A stretch of 44,156 nucleotides of DNA, taken from positions 1-44,156 of the forward strand of contig LNDO01000058.1 in the NCBI GenBank assembly GCA_001465025.1, written 5' to 3'. The notes beneath the pieces are model-generated. The model made no database searches. It was given only the letters and a program-made list of their open reading frames with translations, and was not told the origin of the DNA. The position numbers and the translations under genes were made by a program. Source of the DNA: Pseudomonas sp. Ga0074129. Its GTDB lineage: Bacteria; Pseudomonadota; Gammaproteobacteria; Pseudomonadales; Pseudomonadaceae. The stretch's first letter is position 1; each line of letters begins with the position of its first letter. Below are positions 8,888-20,049 of the stretch, piece by piece.

Positions 8888-8954
8888 AAGAGCCTCGACA
8901 CGCGGTCGTTCAAGGACAAGCTTAACGCGGGATCGAACAGTGCTCCCGCGCTGC

Positions 8955-9012
8955 GTAGCCCGGATGGAATCCGGGAGGGAAATTCACGTTTCCCGGAGTT
9001 CATCCGGGCTAC
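8955..9012. repeat. Nested palindrome between fkpB and ispH
   Basis: GTAGCCCGGATG (8955-8966) is the exact reverse complement of CATCCGGGCTAC (9001-9012). Inside it a second pair, TCCGGGA with TCCCGGA, and GGGAAA with TTTCCC extend the structure into a 58-base near-perfect cruciform. Elements with these ends are widespread in Pseudomonas intergenic DNA. It begins three bases after the fkpB stop and could act as a processing or attenuation site before ispH. Confidence 0.8.
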
Positions 9013-9015
9013 AAA

Positions 9016-9453
9016 TCAGAGCGCTTTGACTTCAATAATTTCCACATCGAAGCTCAGCGCCTTGCCGGCCAACGGGTGGTTGAAGTCGATGGTGACCTGA
9101 CTGTCGTCAAAGGCTTTGACCACGCCGGGTAGTTCGGCATTGGCGGCGTCGTTGAAAATTACCAGCAGGCCTTCAGAGAGTTCCATGTCTTGAAACTGGC
9201 TGCGCGGCATCACCTGGATGTTCTGCGGGTTGCCCTGACCAAAGCCTTGCTCCGGACCAATCGACAGGCTGCGCTTATCGCCGGCCTTGAGGCCGTAAAT
9301 AGCTTGTTCAAAGCCGGGCAACAGGTTGCCGTCGCCCACTTTGAACGTGGCGGGTTGCTTATCGAAGGTACTGTCGACCACTTCGCCGCCTTCCAGCTTC
9401 AGGGCGAAATGCAGCGTCACTTGACGGTCCGGGCCGATACGCACATCAGTCAT
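9016..9453 (-). CDS. fkpB: FKBP-type peptidyl-prolyl isomerase, SlpA/FkpB type
   Basis: A 145-residue SlyD/SlpA-like prolyl isomerase. It starts MTDVRIGPDRQVTLHFAL, has the FKBP segments VVDSTFD and LLPGFEQAIYGLKAGD, an insert-in-flap chaperone part with the typical PQNIQVMPRSQFQDM, and ends in VTIDFNHPLAGKALSFDVEI. The ATG at 9453 is chosen over one 24 bases upstream because it matches the family start. The lspA stop lies inside its first codons (8-base overlap), so translation is coupled. No signal peptide; cytoplasmic folding helper. Confidence 0.92.
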   Translation of the reverse strand: MTDVRIGPDRQVTLHFALKLEGGEVVDSTFDKQPATFKVGDGNLLPGFEQAIYGLKAGDKRSLSIGPEQGFGQGNPQNIQVMPRSQFQDMELSEGLLVIFNDAANAELPGVVKAFDDSQVTIDFNHPLAGKALSFDVEIIEVKAL

Positions 9454-9949
9454 GGGTTTTCTCTCCCGACTTGTCACTTTTGAACATATCCAGCGCGAGC
9501 AGAATAGCTCCGCCGGTAATCGCCATATCAGCCACGTTGAAGGCTGGGAAATACCACTGCTGGTGCCAGTGCAGCAGGATGAAGTCCACTACATGGCCAA
9601 ACACCACGCGGTCTACCAGATTGCCCAGCGCGCCGCCCAGCACCATCGCCAATGCCAACGCCAGCCAGGTTTCCTCTGGTTTCAAGCGTTTCAGCCAGAC
9701 CACCAACACCACGCTGACGCCCACGGCAACGGCGGCAAAAAACCAACGCTGCCAGCCTGCGGCGTCCGCCAGAAAGCTAAAGGCTGCGCCGGTGTTGTAG
9801 AGCAGAGTCCAGCTGAAGTAATCGGGAATGATCACGATCTGCTGGTACATGGTGAGGTTGTTGTCGAACCAGAACTTGCTGGCTTGATCGACCACAAAGA
9901 TCACCAGGCTTAGCCAGAGCCAGGGAAGTTTGCCGAAACGCTCGCTCAT
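9446..9949 (-). CDS. lspA: Lipoprotein signal peptidase
   Basis: A 167-residue inner-membrane aspartyl protease that removes the signal peptide from diacylated prolipoproteins. Four hydrophobic segments are visible. The family motifs are present: VDQASK near the N-terminus, YNTGAAFSFL, and both catalytic aspartates in GNLVDRV and FNVADMAI. Length is standard. Lsp stands between ileS and fkpB, as in most gammaproteobacteria. The gap to ileS contains a perfect 23-bp REP-like hairpin. Confidence 0.96.
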   Translation of the reverse strand: MSERFGKLPWLWLSLVIFVVDQASKFWFDNNLTMYQQIVIIPDYFSWTLLYNTGAAFSFLADAAGWQRWFFAAVAVGVSVVLVVWLKRLKPEETWLALALAMVLGGALGNLVDRVVFGHVVDFILLHWHQQWYFPAFNVADMAITGGAILLALDMFKSDKSGEKTHD

Positions 9950-9965
9950 GCTTGCGCCTCGACCT

Positions 9966-10020
9966 GTAGGAGCCAGCTTGCTGGCGATAGGCCGCAGATC
10001 GCCAGCAAGCTGGCTCCTAC
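9966..10020. repeat. REP-like perfect hairpin between ileS and lspA
   Basis: A 23-base arm at 9966-9988, beginning GTAGGAGCCAGCTTGCTGG, is matched without error by its reverse complement at 9998-10020, with a 9-base spacer. The GTAGGAGC...GCTCCTAC ends are characteristic of Pseudomonas REP elements, which are moved by RAYT transposases. It lies inside an essential operon and could stabilise the upstream mRNA or attract gyrase. Confidence 0.88.
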
Positions 10021-10042
10021 AAAAGCAGACATCGGGTGGCTA

Positions 10043-12874
10043 TCACGCATAGTGACGAACCTCGCCTGCGCCTTCGATGTTGTCCACGCAACGGCCGCAA
10101 ATTTCTGGGTGCGCTGGGTTGATGCCAACATCTTCACGGTGATGCCAGCAACGGCCGCACTTGGCGTGTTCGGACTTGAGTACCTTGAGCTTCAGGCCAG
10201 CCACTTCGGTTTCCACCGCATCGCTCGGGGCACTGGCCAGCGGAGCCAGGGTGGCGGTCGAGGTGATCAGTACAAAGCGCAGTTCGTTGCCCAGCTTGCT
10301 CAGATCGGCGATTAGGCTGTCTTCGGCATACAGGGTGACTTCTGCCTGCAGGTTGCCGCCGATAGCTTTGGCGGCGCGCAGGTTTTCCATTTCCTTGTTC
10401 ACTGAAACCTTGACCGCCATCACGCGCTCCCAGAAGGCGCGATCCAACTCAAAGCCTTCCGGCAGTTCGCTGAGGCCGTCGTACCAGCCATTGAGCATCA
10501 CCGATTCATTACGCGCGCCCGGCAGGTATTCCCACAGTTCGTCGGCGGTAAACGACAGAACCGGGGCAATCCAGCGCACCAAAGCTTCGGCAATGTGGAA
10601 CAGTGCGGTTTGGCAGGAACGACGCGCCACGCTGTCTGCGGCGGTGGTGTATTGGCGATCTTTGATGATGTCGAGGTAGAAGCCGCCCAGCTCTTGCACG
10701 CAGAAGTTGTGAACCTTCTGGTAGACGTTCCAGAAACGGTAGCTGTCGTAGGCTTCGACGATTTCACGCTGTAACAGCAGGGCGCGGTCTACTGCCCAGC
10801 GATCCAGTGCCAGCATGTCTTGCGCCGGCAGCAGGTGCTGCGCCGGGTCGAAACCGCTGAGGTTGGAGAGCAGGAAGCGCGCGGTGTTGCGGATGCGTCG
10901 GTAGGAGTCGGCGCTGCGCTGCAGGATGACTTTAGAAACCGCCATCTCGCCCGAATAGTCGGTGGACGATACCCACAGGCGCAGAATGTCGGCACCGAGG
11001 CTGTCATTCACTTCCTGCGGGGCGACCACGTTGCCCAGCGACTTGGACATTTTGCGGCCGTTTTCGTCGACCACAAAGCCGTGGGTCAGCAGCTCTTTGT
11101 ACGGTGCGTGGCCGTCGATTGCTGCGCCTGTCAGCAAGGAGGAATGGAACCAGCCACGGTGCTGGTCGGAGCCTTCCAGGTACAGATCGGCGCGCGGGCC
11201 TTCGGCATGACCGAGCGGGTGCGAGCCGCGCAATACATGCCAGTGGGTGGTGCCGGAGTCAAACCAAACGTCCAGAGTGTCGCTGATTTTGTCGTAGTCC
11301 GCGGCTTCATCGCCCAGCAATTCGGCTGCGTCCAGCTTGAACCAGGCTTCGATACCCTCTTGCTCGACGCGCTTGGCCACCTCTTCCATCAACTCGGCGG
11401 TACGCGGGTGCACTTCGCCTGTGGCTTTGTGCAGGAAGAACGGGATAGGCACGCCCCAATTGCGTTGACGCGAGATGCACCAGTCCGGACGACCGGCAAT
11501 CATGCTGTGCAGACGCGCCTGACCCCAGGCCGGGACGAATGCGGTTTCTTCGATGGCGGCCAGGGCGCGCTCGCGCAGGGTGGCGCCTTCATTCGGCTGT
11601 TTGTCCATACCGACAAACCACTGCGCGGTTGCGCGGTAGATCAGCGGAGTTTTGTGCCGCCAGCAGTGCATGTAGCTGTGCTGGATGGCTTCGTGCTTGA
11701 GCAGCGCGCCGACCTCTTCCAGCTTGGCGACGATGGCAGGGTTGGCCTTCCAGATAAACTGGCCGCCGAAGAACGGCAGGTCGCTGACATACACGCCGTT
11801 GCTCTGCACCGGGCTGAGGATGTCATCGTTGCTCATGCCGTAGCCTTTGCAAGAACGGAAGTCGTCCTCGCCGTAGGCCGGGGCCGAGTGCACCACACCA
11901 GTACCGGCACCCAGCTCGACGTAGTCGGCCAGATACACCGGCGCGAAGCGCTCATAAAACGGATGACGGAAGCGGATCAGCTCCAGCGCCGCACCTGGCG
12001 CGGTGGCGATGACTTCGCCATGCAAGCCGTAACGGGCCAAGCTGCCTGCGACCATTTCTTCGGCCAGCAGCAGCAGACGCTCGCCGGTATCGACCAGCGC
12101 GTAAGTAAATTCAGGATGGACGTTAAGCGCCTGGTTGGCCGGAATGGTCCACGGCGTGGTGGTCCAAATCACGATGGAGGCTGGCTTGGGCAAGCTCGCC
12201 AAGCCGAATGCGGCGGCCAATTTGTCGGCATCTTCAACCACAAAGGCGACGTCGATGGCGTCGGACTTTTTGTCCTGATATTCGACTTCCGCCTCAGCCA
12301 GCGCCGAGCCGCAATCGAAGCACCAGTTGACCGGCTTCAAGCCCTTGAACACAAACCCTTGCTTGACCATTTCAGCCAGCGCGCGGATCTCGCCCGCTTC
12401 GTTGGCGAAGTCCATGGTTTTGTACGGTTTGTCCCAGTCACCCAGCACACCCAAGCGCACAAAGTCAGTCTTTTGCCCTTCGATTTGCTCGCCCGCGTAG
12501 GTGCGGCAACGCTCGCGCGTCAGGTCGGAAGGCTGGTTCTTGCCAAAAGTGGTTTCGACCTTGTGCTCAATCGGCAGGCCGTGGCAGTCCCAACCTGGCA
12601 CGTAGGGCGCGTCAAAGCCGGATAGGGTTTTCGAGCGGGTGATGATGTCTTTAAGAATCTTGTTGACCGCATGACCGATGTGAATGCTGCCGTTGGCATA
12701 GGGCGGGCCATCGTGCAGGACGAACTTGGGACGGCCTTCGCCTTGCGCGCGCAGCTTCTGATACAGGCCAATCTCATTCCAGCGCTGCAGAATCTGCGGC
12801 TCGCGCTGCGGCAGGCCGGCCTTCATCGGGAATTGGGTATCAGGCAGATTAAGCGTGGCTTTGTAATCGGTCAT
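10043..12874 (-). CDS. ileS: Isoleucyl-tRNA synthetase
   Basis: A 943-residue class I aminoacyl-tRNA synthetase that charges tRNA-Ile. The HIGH signature lies in [13 protein letters not shown] and KMSKS in [13 protein letters not shown]. The editing domain includes [14 protein letters not shown]. The C-terminal zinc ribbon is complete: CGRCWHH and CGRCVDN, four cysteines. I chose the ATG at 12874 because the protein then begins [18 protein letters not shown], the usual start; the frame stays open into ribF. Follows ribF by 34 bases. Confidence 0.97.
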   Translation of the reverse strand: MTDYKATLNLPDTQFPMKAGLPQREPQILQRWNEIGLYQKLRAQGEGRPKFVLHDGPPYANGSIHIGHAVNKILKDIITRSKTLSGFDAPYVPGWDCHGLPIEHKVETTFGKNQPSDLTRERCRTYAGEQIEGQKTDFVRLGVLGDWDKPYKTMDFANEAGEIRALAEMVKQGFVFKGLKPVNWCFDCGSALAEAEVEYQDKKSDAIDVAFVVEDADKLAAAFGLASLPKPASIVIWTTTPWTIPANQALNVHPEFTYALVDTGERLLLLAEEMVAGSLARYGLHGEVIATAPGAALELIRFRHPFYERFAPVYLADYVELGAGTGVVHSAPAYGEDDFRSCKGYGMSNDDILSPVQSNGVYVSDLPFFGGQFIWKANPAIVAKLEEVGALLKHEAIQHSYMHCWRHKTPLIYRATAQWFVGMDKQPNEGATLRERALAAIEETAFVPAWGQARLHSMIAGRPDWCISRQRNWGVPIPFFLHKATGEVHPRTAELMEEVAKRVEQEGIEAWFKLDAAELLGDEAADYDKISDTLDVWFDSGTTHWHVLRGSHPLGHAEGPRADLYLEGSDQHRGWFHSSLLTGAAIDGHAPYKELLTHGFVVDENGRKMSKSLGNVVAPQEVNDSLGADILRLWVSSTDYSGEMAVSKVILQRSADSYRRIRNTARFLLSNLSGFDPAQHLLPAQDMLALDRWAVDRALLLQREIVEAYDSYRFWNVYQKVHNFCVQELGGFYLDIIKDRQYTTAADSVARRSCQTALFHIAEALVRWIAPVLSFTADELWEYLPGARNESVMLNGWYDGLSELPEGFELDRAFWERVMAVKVSVNKEMENLRAAKAIGGNLQAEVTLYAEDSLIADLSKLGNELRFVLITSTATLAPLASAPSDAVETEVAGLKLKVLKSEHAKCGRCWHHREDVGINPAHPEICGRCVDNIEGAGEVRHYA

Positions 12875-12908
12875 GTCAGGCTCTTCGTAAGCGGTTGGCA
12901 CTCGGTGC

Positions 12909-13835
12909 TTAAACGCGCCAATGGGCACGGGCGGCAGCAATATCGGCAGCAATAGCCGTCTTCAGTGCCTCAAGTGAGGCGAAACGCTGCTCATCGCGCA
13001 GCTTGTGGTGGAAAGCCACCGTCAAACGCCGGCCGTATAAATCGCCAGCAAAGTCCAGCAAATGCACTTCCAGGTGGGCACTGCCATCACCCGCAACACT
13101 GGGCCGCACGCCTATATTGGCAACGCCCGGCCGGTTTTCACCGTCGATCTCAGTGCTCACCAGGTACACGCCCTTGAGCGGCACCCGCTTGCGCTTGAGC
13201 TGCACGTTGGCGGTCGGCGCATTCAGCTGACGACCAAGCTTTTGCCCATGCAGCACCCGGCCGGCGATCTGAAAGGGACGCCCGAGCAGGTGCTGCGCCA
13301 GGGCAAAATCACCCGCATCAAGGGCTTCGCGCACCCGCGTACTGCTGACGCGAATGCCATCCAGCTCAACGGTGCTGGCGGCCTCAACGCTGAAGTTTTC
13401 ACGCTCACCGGCCTCGGCCAGAAAGGCGAAGTCGCCTGCGCGGTCACAGCCAAAGCGAAAGTCATCGCCCACTTCCAAGTGCTGCACGGCCAAGCCGTCG
13501 ATCAGCACCTGCTGGACAAACTCCGCAGCACTCAACTCACGCAAGCGCGGGTTAAATGCCAGGCACAGCACCCGATCAACCCCTTCGCCCGCCAGCAGCG
13601 CGAGCTTGTCGCGCAGGCGCGTTAAGCGCGCGGGCGCTGTGCCGGGGGCAAAAAATTCACGCGGCTGCGGCTCAAAAATCAGCACGCAGCTGGGCACGCC
13701 GAGCTCGGCGGATCGCTCACGCAAACGCGCCAAGATGGCCTGATGACCACGATGGACGCCGTCAAAATTACCGATGGTGGCGACACAGCCCCGATGCTGG
13801 GGCCGCAGATTGTGTAGGCCTCGAACCAGCTGCAT
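12909..13835 (-). CDS. ribF: Bifunctional riboflavin kinase / FAD synthetase
   Basis: A 308-residue enzyme making FMN and then FAD. The N-terminal adenylyltransferase domain shows [11 protein letters not shown] and the SSTRVREAL motif; the C-terminal kinase domain shows [20 protein letters not shown] and [10 protein letters not shown]. The ATG at 13835 gives [16 protein letters not shown], the family start. It is the first gene of its operon, with a good -10 upstream at 13864-13869. Confidence 0.95.
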   Translation of the reverse strand: MQLVRGLHNLRPQHRGCVATIGNFDGVHRGHQAILARLRERSAELGVPSCVLIFEPQPREFFAPGTAPARLTRLRDKLALLAGEGVDRVLCLAFNPRLRELSAAEFVQQVLIDGLAVQHLEVGDDFRFGCDRAGDFAFLAEAGERENFSVEAASTVELDGIRVSSTRVREALDAGDFALAQHLLGRPFQIAGRVLHGQKLGRQLNAPTANVQLKRKRVPLKGVYLVSTEIDGENRPGVANIGVRPSVAGDGSAHLEVHLLDFAGDLYGRRLTVAFHHKLRDEQRFASLEALKTAIAADIAAARAHWRV

Positions 13836-13863
13836 AACGCGCTTCTTGCTCAGAAAGTGGCCG

Positions 13864-13890
13864 ATTATACGCACACCGAGCAACAGACAA
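13864..13890 (-). promoter_or_regulatory. Likely promoter of the ribF-ispH operon
   Basis: On the minus strand a perfect TATAAT -10 (13864-13869) is preceded by TTGTCT (13885-13890) with a short 15-base spacer. It lies about 30 bases before ribF, in the 182-base gap to murJ. Confidence 0.5.
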
Positions 13891-14017
13891 CAGGCAGCAA
13901 ATCAGCCGCTTATACAATCTGTTACCGATCCGCCGACTGCGCTGCGAGCCAGTTCCGCTGTGGCGAGCGAGCGTTAATGTGCGCCAACAGACGCCGCTTG
14001 CCCGCCTGGGCGCCGGA

Positions 14018-15562
14018 TCAATGCACGCTGCGCCGGGAGAAGTGGCGCACACGAAAGCCCAGCGCAGCCAATACCGCGAAGTACGCCAACACCCCAACCC
14101 CAACTAAGCCACCCAGTCGCAGCAATCGCCACAGCATGTTGCCATCCGCCCACGCGGGCAGTTGCTGCATGGCCAATAGCAAAACCGCGGCCATTGCCGA
14201 GAGTGCCAGCAGCAATTTGCCGGCAAACAGCGCCCAACCGGGCTGCGGCTGAAACATATCGCGCTTGCGTAGCTGCCAGTACAACAGCCCCGCATTCAGA
14301 CAGGCGGCCAAGCCGATGGCCAGCGCCAGCCCTGCATGCGCCAGAGGAATGACAAAAACAAACAGCAGATTCATCGCCTGGGTTGCCAACAGCGTCACCA
14401 GGCCAATACGCACAGGGGTTTTGATGTTTTGCTGGGCATAAAAGGCGGGCGCAAGAATCTTCACCAGAATGATCCCGACCAACCCTAGGGAGTAGGCAAT
14501 CAGCGCGCGCTGCGTCATCAGCGTGTCAGCGGCGGTGAACTTGCCGTACTGGAACAGCGAGACAATCAGCGGCTCGGAAATAATCGCCAGGGCAACGGCA
14601 CTTGGCAGCGCCAACAACAGGCACAAGCGCAGCCCCCAATCGAGCAGCTTGGAGTATTCCTCGCGACTGGCACCCGCGTAGGTTTTTGACAACGCCGGCA
14701 GCAAGATCGTACCCAGAGCCACGCCCAGCACGCCTGCGGGCAACTCCATCAGACGGTCGGCGTAATACATCCACGACACCGAACCTGCGACCAGAAATGA
14801 GGCAAAGATGGTGTTGATGATCAGCGAAATCTGACTGACCGAGACACCAAAAATCGCCGGCCCCATCTGCTTGACCACCCGCCACACGCCGGTGTCTTTG
14901 AGGTTCAGGCGCGGCAACACCAACATGCCGATCTTGTGCAAGTGCGGCAGTTGGAACAACAACTGCGCCAAACCACCCACCAGCACCGCCCAGCCCAGCG
15001 CCATGATTGGCGGATCAAAATAAGGCGTCAGAAATAGGGCAAAGACAATCATGCTGACATTCAGCAAGGTCGGCACAAAAGCCGGCACCGAAAAGCGATT
15101 CCAGGTATTGAGCACCGCGCCTGCCAGCGAAGACAGCGAGATCAACAAAATATAAGGAAAGGTGATGCGCAGCAGATCGGTGGTCAGCGCAAAACGATCC
15201 GCCTCATCGGCAAAACCGGGCGCTGTCGCCCAGACGATCCATGGCGCAGCCAAAATGCCGATGAAGGTCACCAGCGCCAGCACCAGCGTCAGCAGCCCCG
15301 TGACATAAGCCAAAAAGGTTCGCGTAGCCTCTTCGCCCTGCTGGGTTTTGTACTCCGCCAGAATGGGCACAAAAGCTTGGGAAAACGCGCCTTCGGCAAA
15401 AATTCGGCGCAGCAGATTGGGTAACTTGAAGGCCACCACGAAGGCGTCCGAGGCGACACCCGCACCAAAGGTGCGAGCAATAATGGTGTCGCGCACGAAG
15501 CCCAATATCCGCGACAGCATGGTCATGGAGCTGACCGCAGCCAGTGATTTCAACAAATTCAT
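14018..15562 (-). CDS. murJ: Lipid II flippase MurJ
   Basis: A 514-residue polytopic inner-membrane protein of the MOP superfamily that flips lipid II to the periplasm for peptidoglycan synthesis. It begins [19 protein letters not shown], with the conserved [15 protein letters not shown] and [20 protein letters not shown] blocks, and has about 14 hydrophobic segments. The ATG at 15562 is the family start. It faces rpsT divergently and precedes ribF by about 180 bases, the order found in P. aeruginosa (mviN). Confidence 0.95.
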   Translation of the reverse strand: MNLLKSLAAVSSMTMLSRILGFVRDTIIARTFGAGVASDAFVVAFKLPNLLRRIFAEGAFSQAFVPILAEYKTQQGEEATRTFLAYVTGLLTLVLALVTFIGILAAPWIVWATAPGFADEADRFALTTDLLRITFPYILLISLSSLAGAVLNTWNRFSVPAFVPTLLNVSMIVFALFLTPYFDPPIMALGWAVLVGGLAQLLFQLPHLHKIGMLVLPRLNLKDTGVWRVVKQMGPAIFGVSVSQISLIINTIFASFLVAGSVSWMYYADRLMELPAGVLGVALGTILLPALSKTYAGASREEYSKLLDWGLRLCLLLALPSAVALAIISEPLIVSLFQYGKFTAADTLMTQRALIAYSLGLVGIILVKILAPAFYAQQNIKTPVRIGLVTLLATQAMNLLFVFVIPLAHAGLALAIGLAACLNAGLLYWQLRKRDMFQPQPGWALFAGKLLLALSAMAAVLLLAMQQLPAWADGNMLWRLLRLGGLVGVGVLAYFAVLAALGFRVRHFSRRSVH

Positions 15563-15675
15563 CGGTACGCTCGATTCGGCAAGCAGGCGCGAGCCGGCAA
15601 GCCCGGCACCACGCAAAGGCAAGGAGTGTAGCGAGCCACCGACGACCAGGCCAGCACATGAACACTGCAACAGGC

Positions 15676-15704
15676 TTGACAGTGACTCTGCTTGTCGGCA
15701 TGAT
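15676..15704 (+). promoter_or_regulatory. rpsT sigma-70 promoter
   Basis: A perfect TTGACA (15676-15681), a 17-base spacer and CATGAT (15699-15704). Transcription would begin near 15711, leaving a 5' leader of about 45 bases. Confidence 0.6.
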
Positions 15705-15755
15705 TCGCGGCCTTATTCGTTCGTAACCCCCCAGTTTTTTTCGAGGAGCTTGACG

Positions 15756-16034
15756 GTGGCCAATACACCTTCTGCCAAAAAACGCGCAAAACAGGCTGAG
15801 AAGCGTCGTAGCCATAACGCCAGCCAGCGCTCCATGGTTCGTACCTACATCAAGAACGTGGTCAAGGCTATTGATGCCAAAGATCTCGATCTGGCCAAAA
15901 ATGCTTACACCCTGGCTGTTCCTGTTATCGACCGTATGGCCGATAAAGGCATCATCCACAAGAACAAAGCAGCTCGTCATAAGAGCCGCCTGAATGGCCA
16001 CATCAAAGCACTCAGCGAAGCCGCTGCTGCCTGA
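15756..16034 (+). CDS. rpsT: 30S ribosomal protein S20
   Basis: A 92-residue basic helical protein, starting [20 protein letters not shown], which binds 16S rRNA early in 30S assembly. The start codon is GTG, supported by GAGGAG 7 bases upstream; no ATG fits. Use of a weak start codon is also known in other rpsT genes, where it is tied to feedback by S20. Monocistronic: its own promoter lies upstream and a strong terminator follows. Confidence 0.97.
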   Translation: MANTPSAKKRAKQAEKRRSHNASQRSMVRTYIKNVVKAIDAKDLDLAKNAYTLAVPVIDRMADKGIIHKNKAARHKSRLNGHIKALSEAAAA

Positions 16035-16051
16035 TTAGCCATACGTTCTTA

Positions 16052-16079
16052 AAAGACCGACCTCAGGGTCGGTTTTTTA
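16052..16079 (+). terminator. rpsT intrinsic terminator
   Basis: ACCGACC and GGTCGGT form a 7-bp stem around TCAG, followed by a run of six T. Confidence 0.9.
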
Positions 16080-16102
16080 TTGCCTCTAAAAACGCCTCGC
16101 AA

Positions 16103-16132
16103 AAGAAAGCCCGAATCAATTCGGGCTTTCTT
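16103..16132 (-). terminator. creA intrinsic terminator
   Basis: A perfect 14-bp inverted repeat (AAGAAAGCCCGAAT, 2-base centre, reverse complement) begins one base after the creA stop. On the minus strand it is followed by a T-rich run, and the A/T-rich ends make it potentially bidirectional. Confidence 0.85.
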
Positions 16133-16133
16133 G

Positions 16134-16598
16134 TTAGCGCTTGTGCGGCCAGGGCAGAATCGGAATGGCCGTCACTGCATTCTGCGGACTGCCTTCAATA
16201 ACCCGATCGCTGTACACCAAGTAGACCAGCGTATTGCGTTTCTGATCAAAGAAGCGCACCACCTGCATGGTCTTAAACACCAGCGAGGTGCGCTCACGGA
16301 ACACTTCCTCGCCATCCTTGAGCTCACCTTGGAAGCTAATCGGACCAACCTGGCGGCACGCAATCGAAGCCTCGGCACGATCCTCAGCCAGACCTAAACC
16401 GCCTTTCACGCCACCCGTCTTGGCACGCGAGAGATAGCAGGTCACGCCCGCCACTTTCGGATCATCGAATGCCTCAACGACGATTTTGTCGTTAGGCCCC
16501 ATAAATTTGAAGACCGTCGACACCTCGCCGATCACATCCGCCGCCGCCAAGCCTGGCAGCCACAGCAAAACACTCAATAAACCGCTTGCTACGCGCAT
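16134..16598 (-). CDS. creA: CreA family periplasmic protein
   Basis: A 154-residue exported protein of the CreA family, whose function is unknown. A signal peptide of about 20 residues ends [12 protein letters not shown]. The family motifs [11 protein letters not shown] and [13 protein letters not shown] are clear, and one cysteine pair (CYLS and ACRQVG) could form a disulfide. It begins 10 bases after the proB stop and so is probably cotranscribed with proB, ending at a strong terminator. Confidence 0.88.
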   Translation of the reverse strand: MRVASGLLSVLLWLPGLAAADVIGEVSTVFKFMGPNDKIVVEAFDDPKVAGVTCYLSRAKTGGVKGGLGLAEDRAEASIACRQVGPISFQGELKDGEEVFRERTSLVFKTMQVVRFFDQKRNTLVYLVYSDRVIEGSPQNAVTAIPILPWPHKR

Positions 16599-16608
16599 CC
16601 GTCAGCCC

Positions 16609-17727
16609 TCAGACAAGGATCAAATTATCCCGATGCACTAACTCGGGCTCATCAACATAACCCAGCAGCGCCTCGATAGCGTCCGATGATTGACCAATGA
16701 TCTTTTGCGCCTCGAAGGCGCTGTAGTTGGCCAAGCCACGAGCAATCTCCCGACCATCCGGCGCGACACACACGACCATCTCGCCACGACGGAAATTACC
16801 CTGCACAGACTTCACGCCAACCGGCAGCAAGCTCTTGGTGCCCGTAGCTAACGCGCTGACCGCACCGTCATCCAACACCAACGAGCCGCGCGTCTGCAGA
16901 TGACCCGCCAGCCATTGCTTGCGCGCCGCCAACATACCGCGCTCAGGCGCCAGCAGCGTCCCCAGTCGCTCGCCGGACTTGAGCCGCGCCAACACCTGCT
17001 CAATGGCGCCACCGACAATCACGGTATGCGCACCGGAGCGCGCCGCCAAACGTGCCGCGCGCAGCTTGGTTTGCATGCCGCCGCGCCCCAACGCACCACC
17101 CACGCCACCGGCCACAGCGTCCAGCGCCGGATCATCAGCGCGCGCCTCAAAAATCAACTCAGCATCAGGGTTATGCCGCGGATCAGCGTTATACATGCCG
17201 TCGCGGTCGGTGAGGATAACCAGCAGATCGGCCTCCACCAGATTGGCCACCAGCGCGGCCAGGGTGTCGTTGTCGCCGAAACGAATCTCGTCGGTGACCA
17301 CGGTGTCGTTTTCGTTGATCACCGGCACCACATCCAGATCAACCAGCGTACGCAGCGTGCTGCGCGCATTCAGGTAGCGCTTGCGATCAGACAAGTCATC
17401 GTGAGTTAGCAGAATCTGCGCCGTACGGCGGCCATGCTCAGCAAAACTCGACTCCCAAGCCTGGATCAGCACCATCTGACCAATGGCTGCCGCCGCCTGC
17501 AGTTCATGCATGGCGCTCGGTCGTGCGCTCCAACCCAGCTTGCTCATGCCCGCTGCCACCGCACCGGAGGACACCAGCACCAACTCCACACCCTGCTCAC
17601 GCAGTGCGACCATCTGCTTGACCCACACCGCCATCGCGGCACGATCCAAACCACGACCATCGGCCGTCAACAGCGCACTGCCAATCTTCACCACCCAGCG
17701 CTGCGCGCCGGTTACCTTGTCACGCAT
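16609..17727 (-). CDS. proB: Glutamate 5-kinase
   Basis: A 372-residue enzyme for the first step of proline synthesis, phosphorylating glutamate. The amino-acid kinase domain includes [31 protein letters not shown] and [12 protein letters not shown]; a C-terminal PUA domain begins near residue 280. The ATG at 17727 follows GGAAG. It lies downstream of obg as in many Pseudomonas, but a terminator at 17763-17786 separates them. Confidence 0.96.
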   Translation of the reverse strand: MRDKVTGAQRWVVKIGSALLTADGRGLDRAAMAVWVKQMVALREQGVELVLVSSGAVAAGMSKLGWSARPSAMHELQAAAAIGQMVLIQAWESSFAEHGRRTAQILLTHDDLSDRKRYLNARSTLRTLVDLDVVPVINENDTVVTDEIRFGDNDTLAALVANLVEADLLVILTDRDGMYNADPRHNPDAELIFEARADDPALDAVAGGVGGALGRGGMQTKLRAARLAARSGAHTVIVGGAIEQVLARLKSGERLGTLLAPERGMLAARKQWLAGHLQTRGSLVLDDGAVSALATGTKSLLPVGVKSVQGNFRRGEMVVCVAPDGREIARGLANYSAFEAQKIIGQSSDAIEALLGYVDEPELVHRDNLILV

Positions 17728-17760
17728 GATCTTCCAACCCCAGCAGCGACCTGTGATTAC

Positions 17761-17786
17761 AAAAACGCCGCAATTAAGCGGCGTTT
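17761..17786 (-). terminator. Terminator between obg and proB
   Basis: AAACGCCGC and GCGGCGTTT form a 9-bp stem around AATTAA, just after the obg stop. On the minus strand the stem is followed by TTTTTG. It should end or reduce obg transcription before proB. Confidence 0.8.
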
Positions 17787-17796
17787 GAATAGTTGC

Positions 17797-19065
<1,269 letters not shown>

Positions 19066-19068
19066 CTA

Positions 19069-19133
19069 GGTTCTTGCAAAATTGACCTGCATTCAAATCG
19101 AACGCCAGCACTCAGGACATTTTGGCAAGAACC
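19069..19133. repeat. Imperfect dyad in the rpmA-obg gap
   Basis: GGTTCTTGC (19069-19077) and GCAAGAACC (19125-19133) are exact reverse complements, and flanking A/T bases extend the match imperfectly. It lies in the probable obg leader or promoter region; function unknown. Confidence 0.5.
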
Positions 19134-19149
19134 CCAAGAATACAGAAAT

Positions 19150-19180
19150 AAAAAAGCCCCGTCGCAAGGACGGGGCTTTT
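19150..19180 (-). terminator. rplU-rpmA terminator
   Basis: AAAAGCCCCGTC (19152-19163) pairs with GACGGGGCTTTT (19169-19180); on the minus strand a run of six T follows. It begins 15 bases after the rpmA stop. Confidence 0.9.
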
Positions 19181-19195
19181 CCAGCAGTCGCGCAA

Positions 19196-19453
19196 TTAAG
19201 CCGCAACGACGCTCACGTAACGGCGGTTGAACGCGCCTTTTACTTCAAACTTGATCACGCCTTCGATTTTCGCGAAGAGGGTGTGATCTTTACCCATACC
19301 AACGCCGTAACCAGCGTGGAATTGGGTGCCGCGCTGACGCACGATGATGTTGCCTGCTTTGATAGCCTGGCCGCCATACATCTTCACGCCAAGGCGTTTG
19401 GCTTCTGAGTCGCGACCGTTGCGGGTACTACCGCCAGCTTTTTTGTGTGCCAT
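19196..19453 (-). CDS. rpmA: 50S ribosomal protein L27
   Basis: An 85-residue protein starting [19 protein letters not shown], with the conserved [20 protein letters not shown]. Its N-terminal tail reaches the peptidyl-transferase centre. Second gene of the rplU-rpmA operon; normal length. Confidence 0.98.
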   Translation of the reverse strand: MAHKKAGGSTRNGRDSEAKRLGVKMYGGQAIKAGNIIVRQRGTQFHAGYGVGMGKDHTLFAKIEGVIKFEVKGAFNRRYVSVVAA

Positions 19454-19492
19454 GAGTTCAATACTCCTATAAAGGGATCAGACCGAAACGAA

Positions 19493-19804
19493 TCAGGCCT
19501 GGATACCGGTGATTTTGATCTCGGTGTACCACTGACGGTGGCCCTGGCGCTTCATGTGGTGCTTACGACGACGGAACTTGATGATGGTGACCTTGTCGTG
19601 ACGACCTTGAGCGATCACTTCAGCAACAACCTTGGCACCTTCAACAACCGGAGCGCCGATTTTAACGTCGTCGCCATTGCCGATCAGCAGAACACGGTCA
19701 AAAGTCACAGCTTCGCCAGTGGCCAGCTCGATTTTTTCGACCTTGAGGAATTCGCCTTCGGTGACTTTGTATTGCTTGCCACCAGTAACAATTACTGCGT
19801 ACAT
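19493..19804 (-). CDS. rplU: 50S ribosomal protein L21
   Basis: A 103-residue 23S rRNA-binding protein starting [14 protein letters not shown], with the C-terminal signature [15 protein letters not shown]. It is first in the rplU-rpmA operon and carries a leader of about 130 bases after its promoter. Confidence 0.98.
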   Translation of the reverse strand: MYAVIVTGGKQYKVTEGEFLKVEKIELATGEAVTFDRVLLIGNGDDVKIGAPVVEGAKVVAEVIAQGRHDKVTIIKFRRRKHHMKRQGHRQWYTEIKITGIQA

Positions 19805-19941
19805 GGTAAATCTCCGTTAATCCTGCTCACCCAGCGCTTTATAGGTGTAAGTGTCGGCTGGCATGGCTGCTTGGGGCCGGAAGGACACCCTTGCAATTGC
19901 GTAAGGCAGGGAAATACCCAGGGGGAAGTTCAGGGTGCGCA

Positions 19942-19970
19942 ATTGTACGCAAGGCGCCAGGGCGACGCAA
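19942..19970 (-). promoter_or_regulatory. rplU sigma-70 promoter
   Basis: On the minus strand, TTGCGT (19965-19970) and TACAAT (19942-19947) are separated by 17 bases. The start near 19935 gives a leader of about 130 bases. CAATTGCG at the promoter and CGCAATTG near 19900 are complementary, so the leader 5' end could fold. Confidence 0.55.
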
Positions 19971-19988
19971 GACCCATCCGGGCTTACC

Positions 19989-20017
19989 TTGACAGCCCCT
20001 ACCCTGCCACCTAGCAT
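19989..20017 (+). promoter_or_regulatory. ispB sigma-70 promoter
   Basis: A perfect TTGACA (19989-19994), 17-base spacer and TAGCAT (20012-20017), ending 32 bases before the ispB ATG. It is back to back with the rplU promoter. Confidence 0.65.
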
Positions 20018-20049
20018 GCCGCGCATCCCATGAGTAGTAGGTGCAAGCG

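Noticed and set aside
10820-12625. 601-codon open frame on the plus strand
   Set aside because: It is antisense to ileS, a certain gene; the open frame comes from GC-rich codon bias and the protein resembles nothing.
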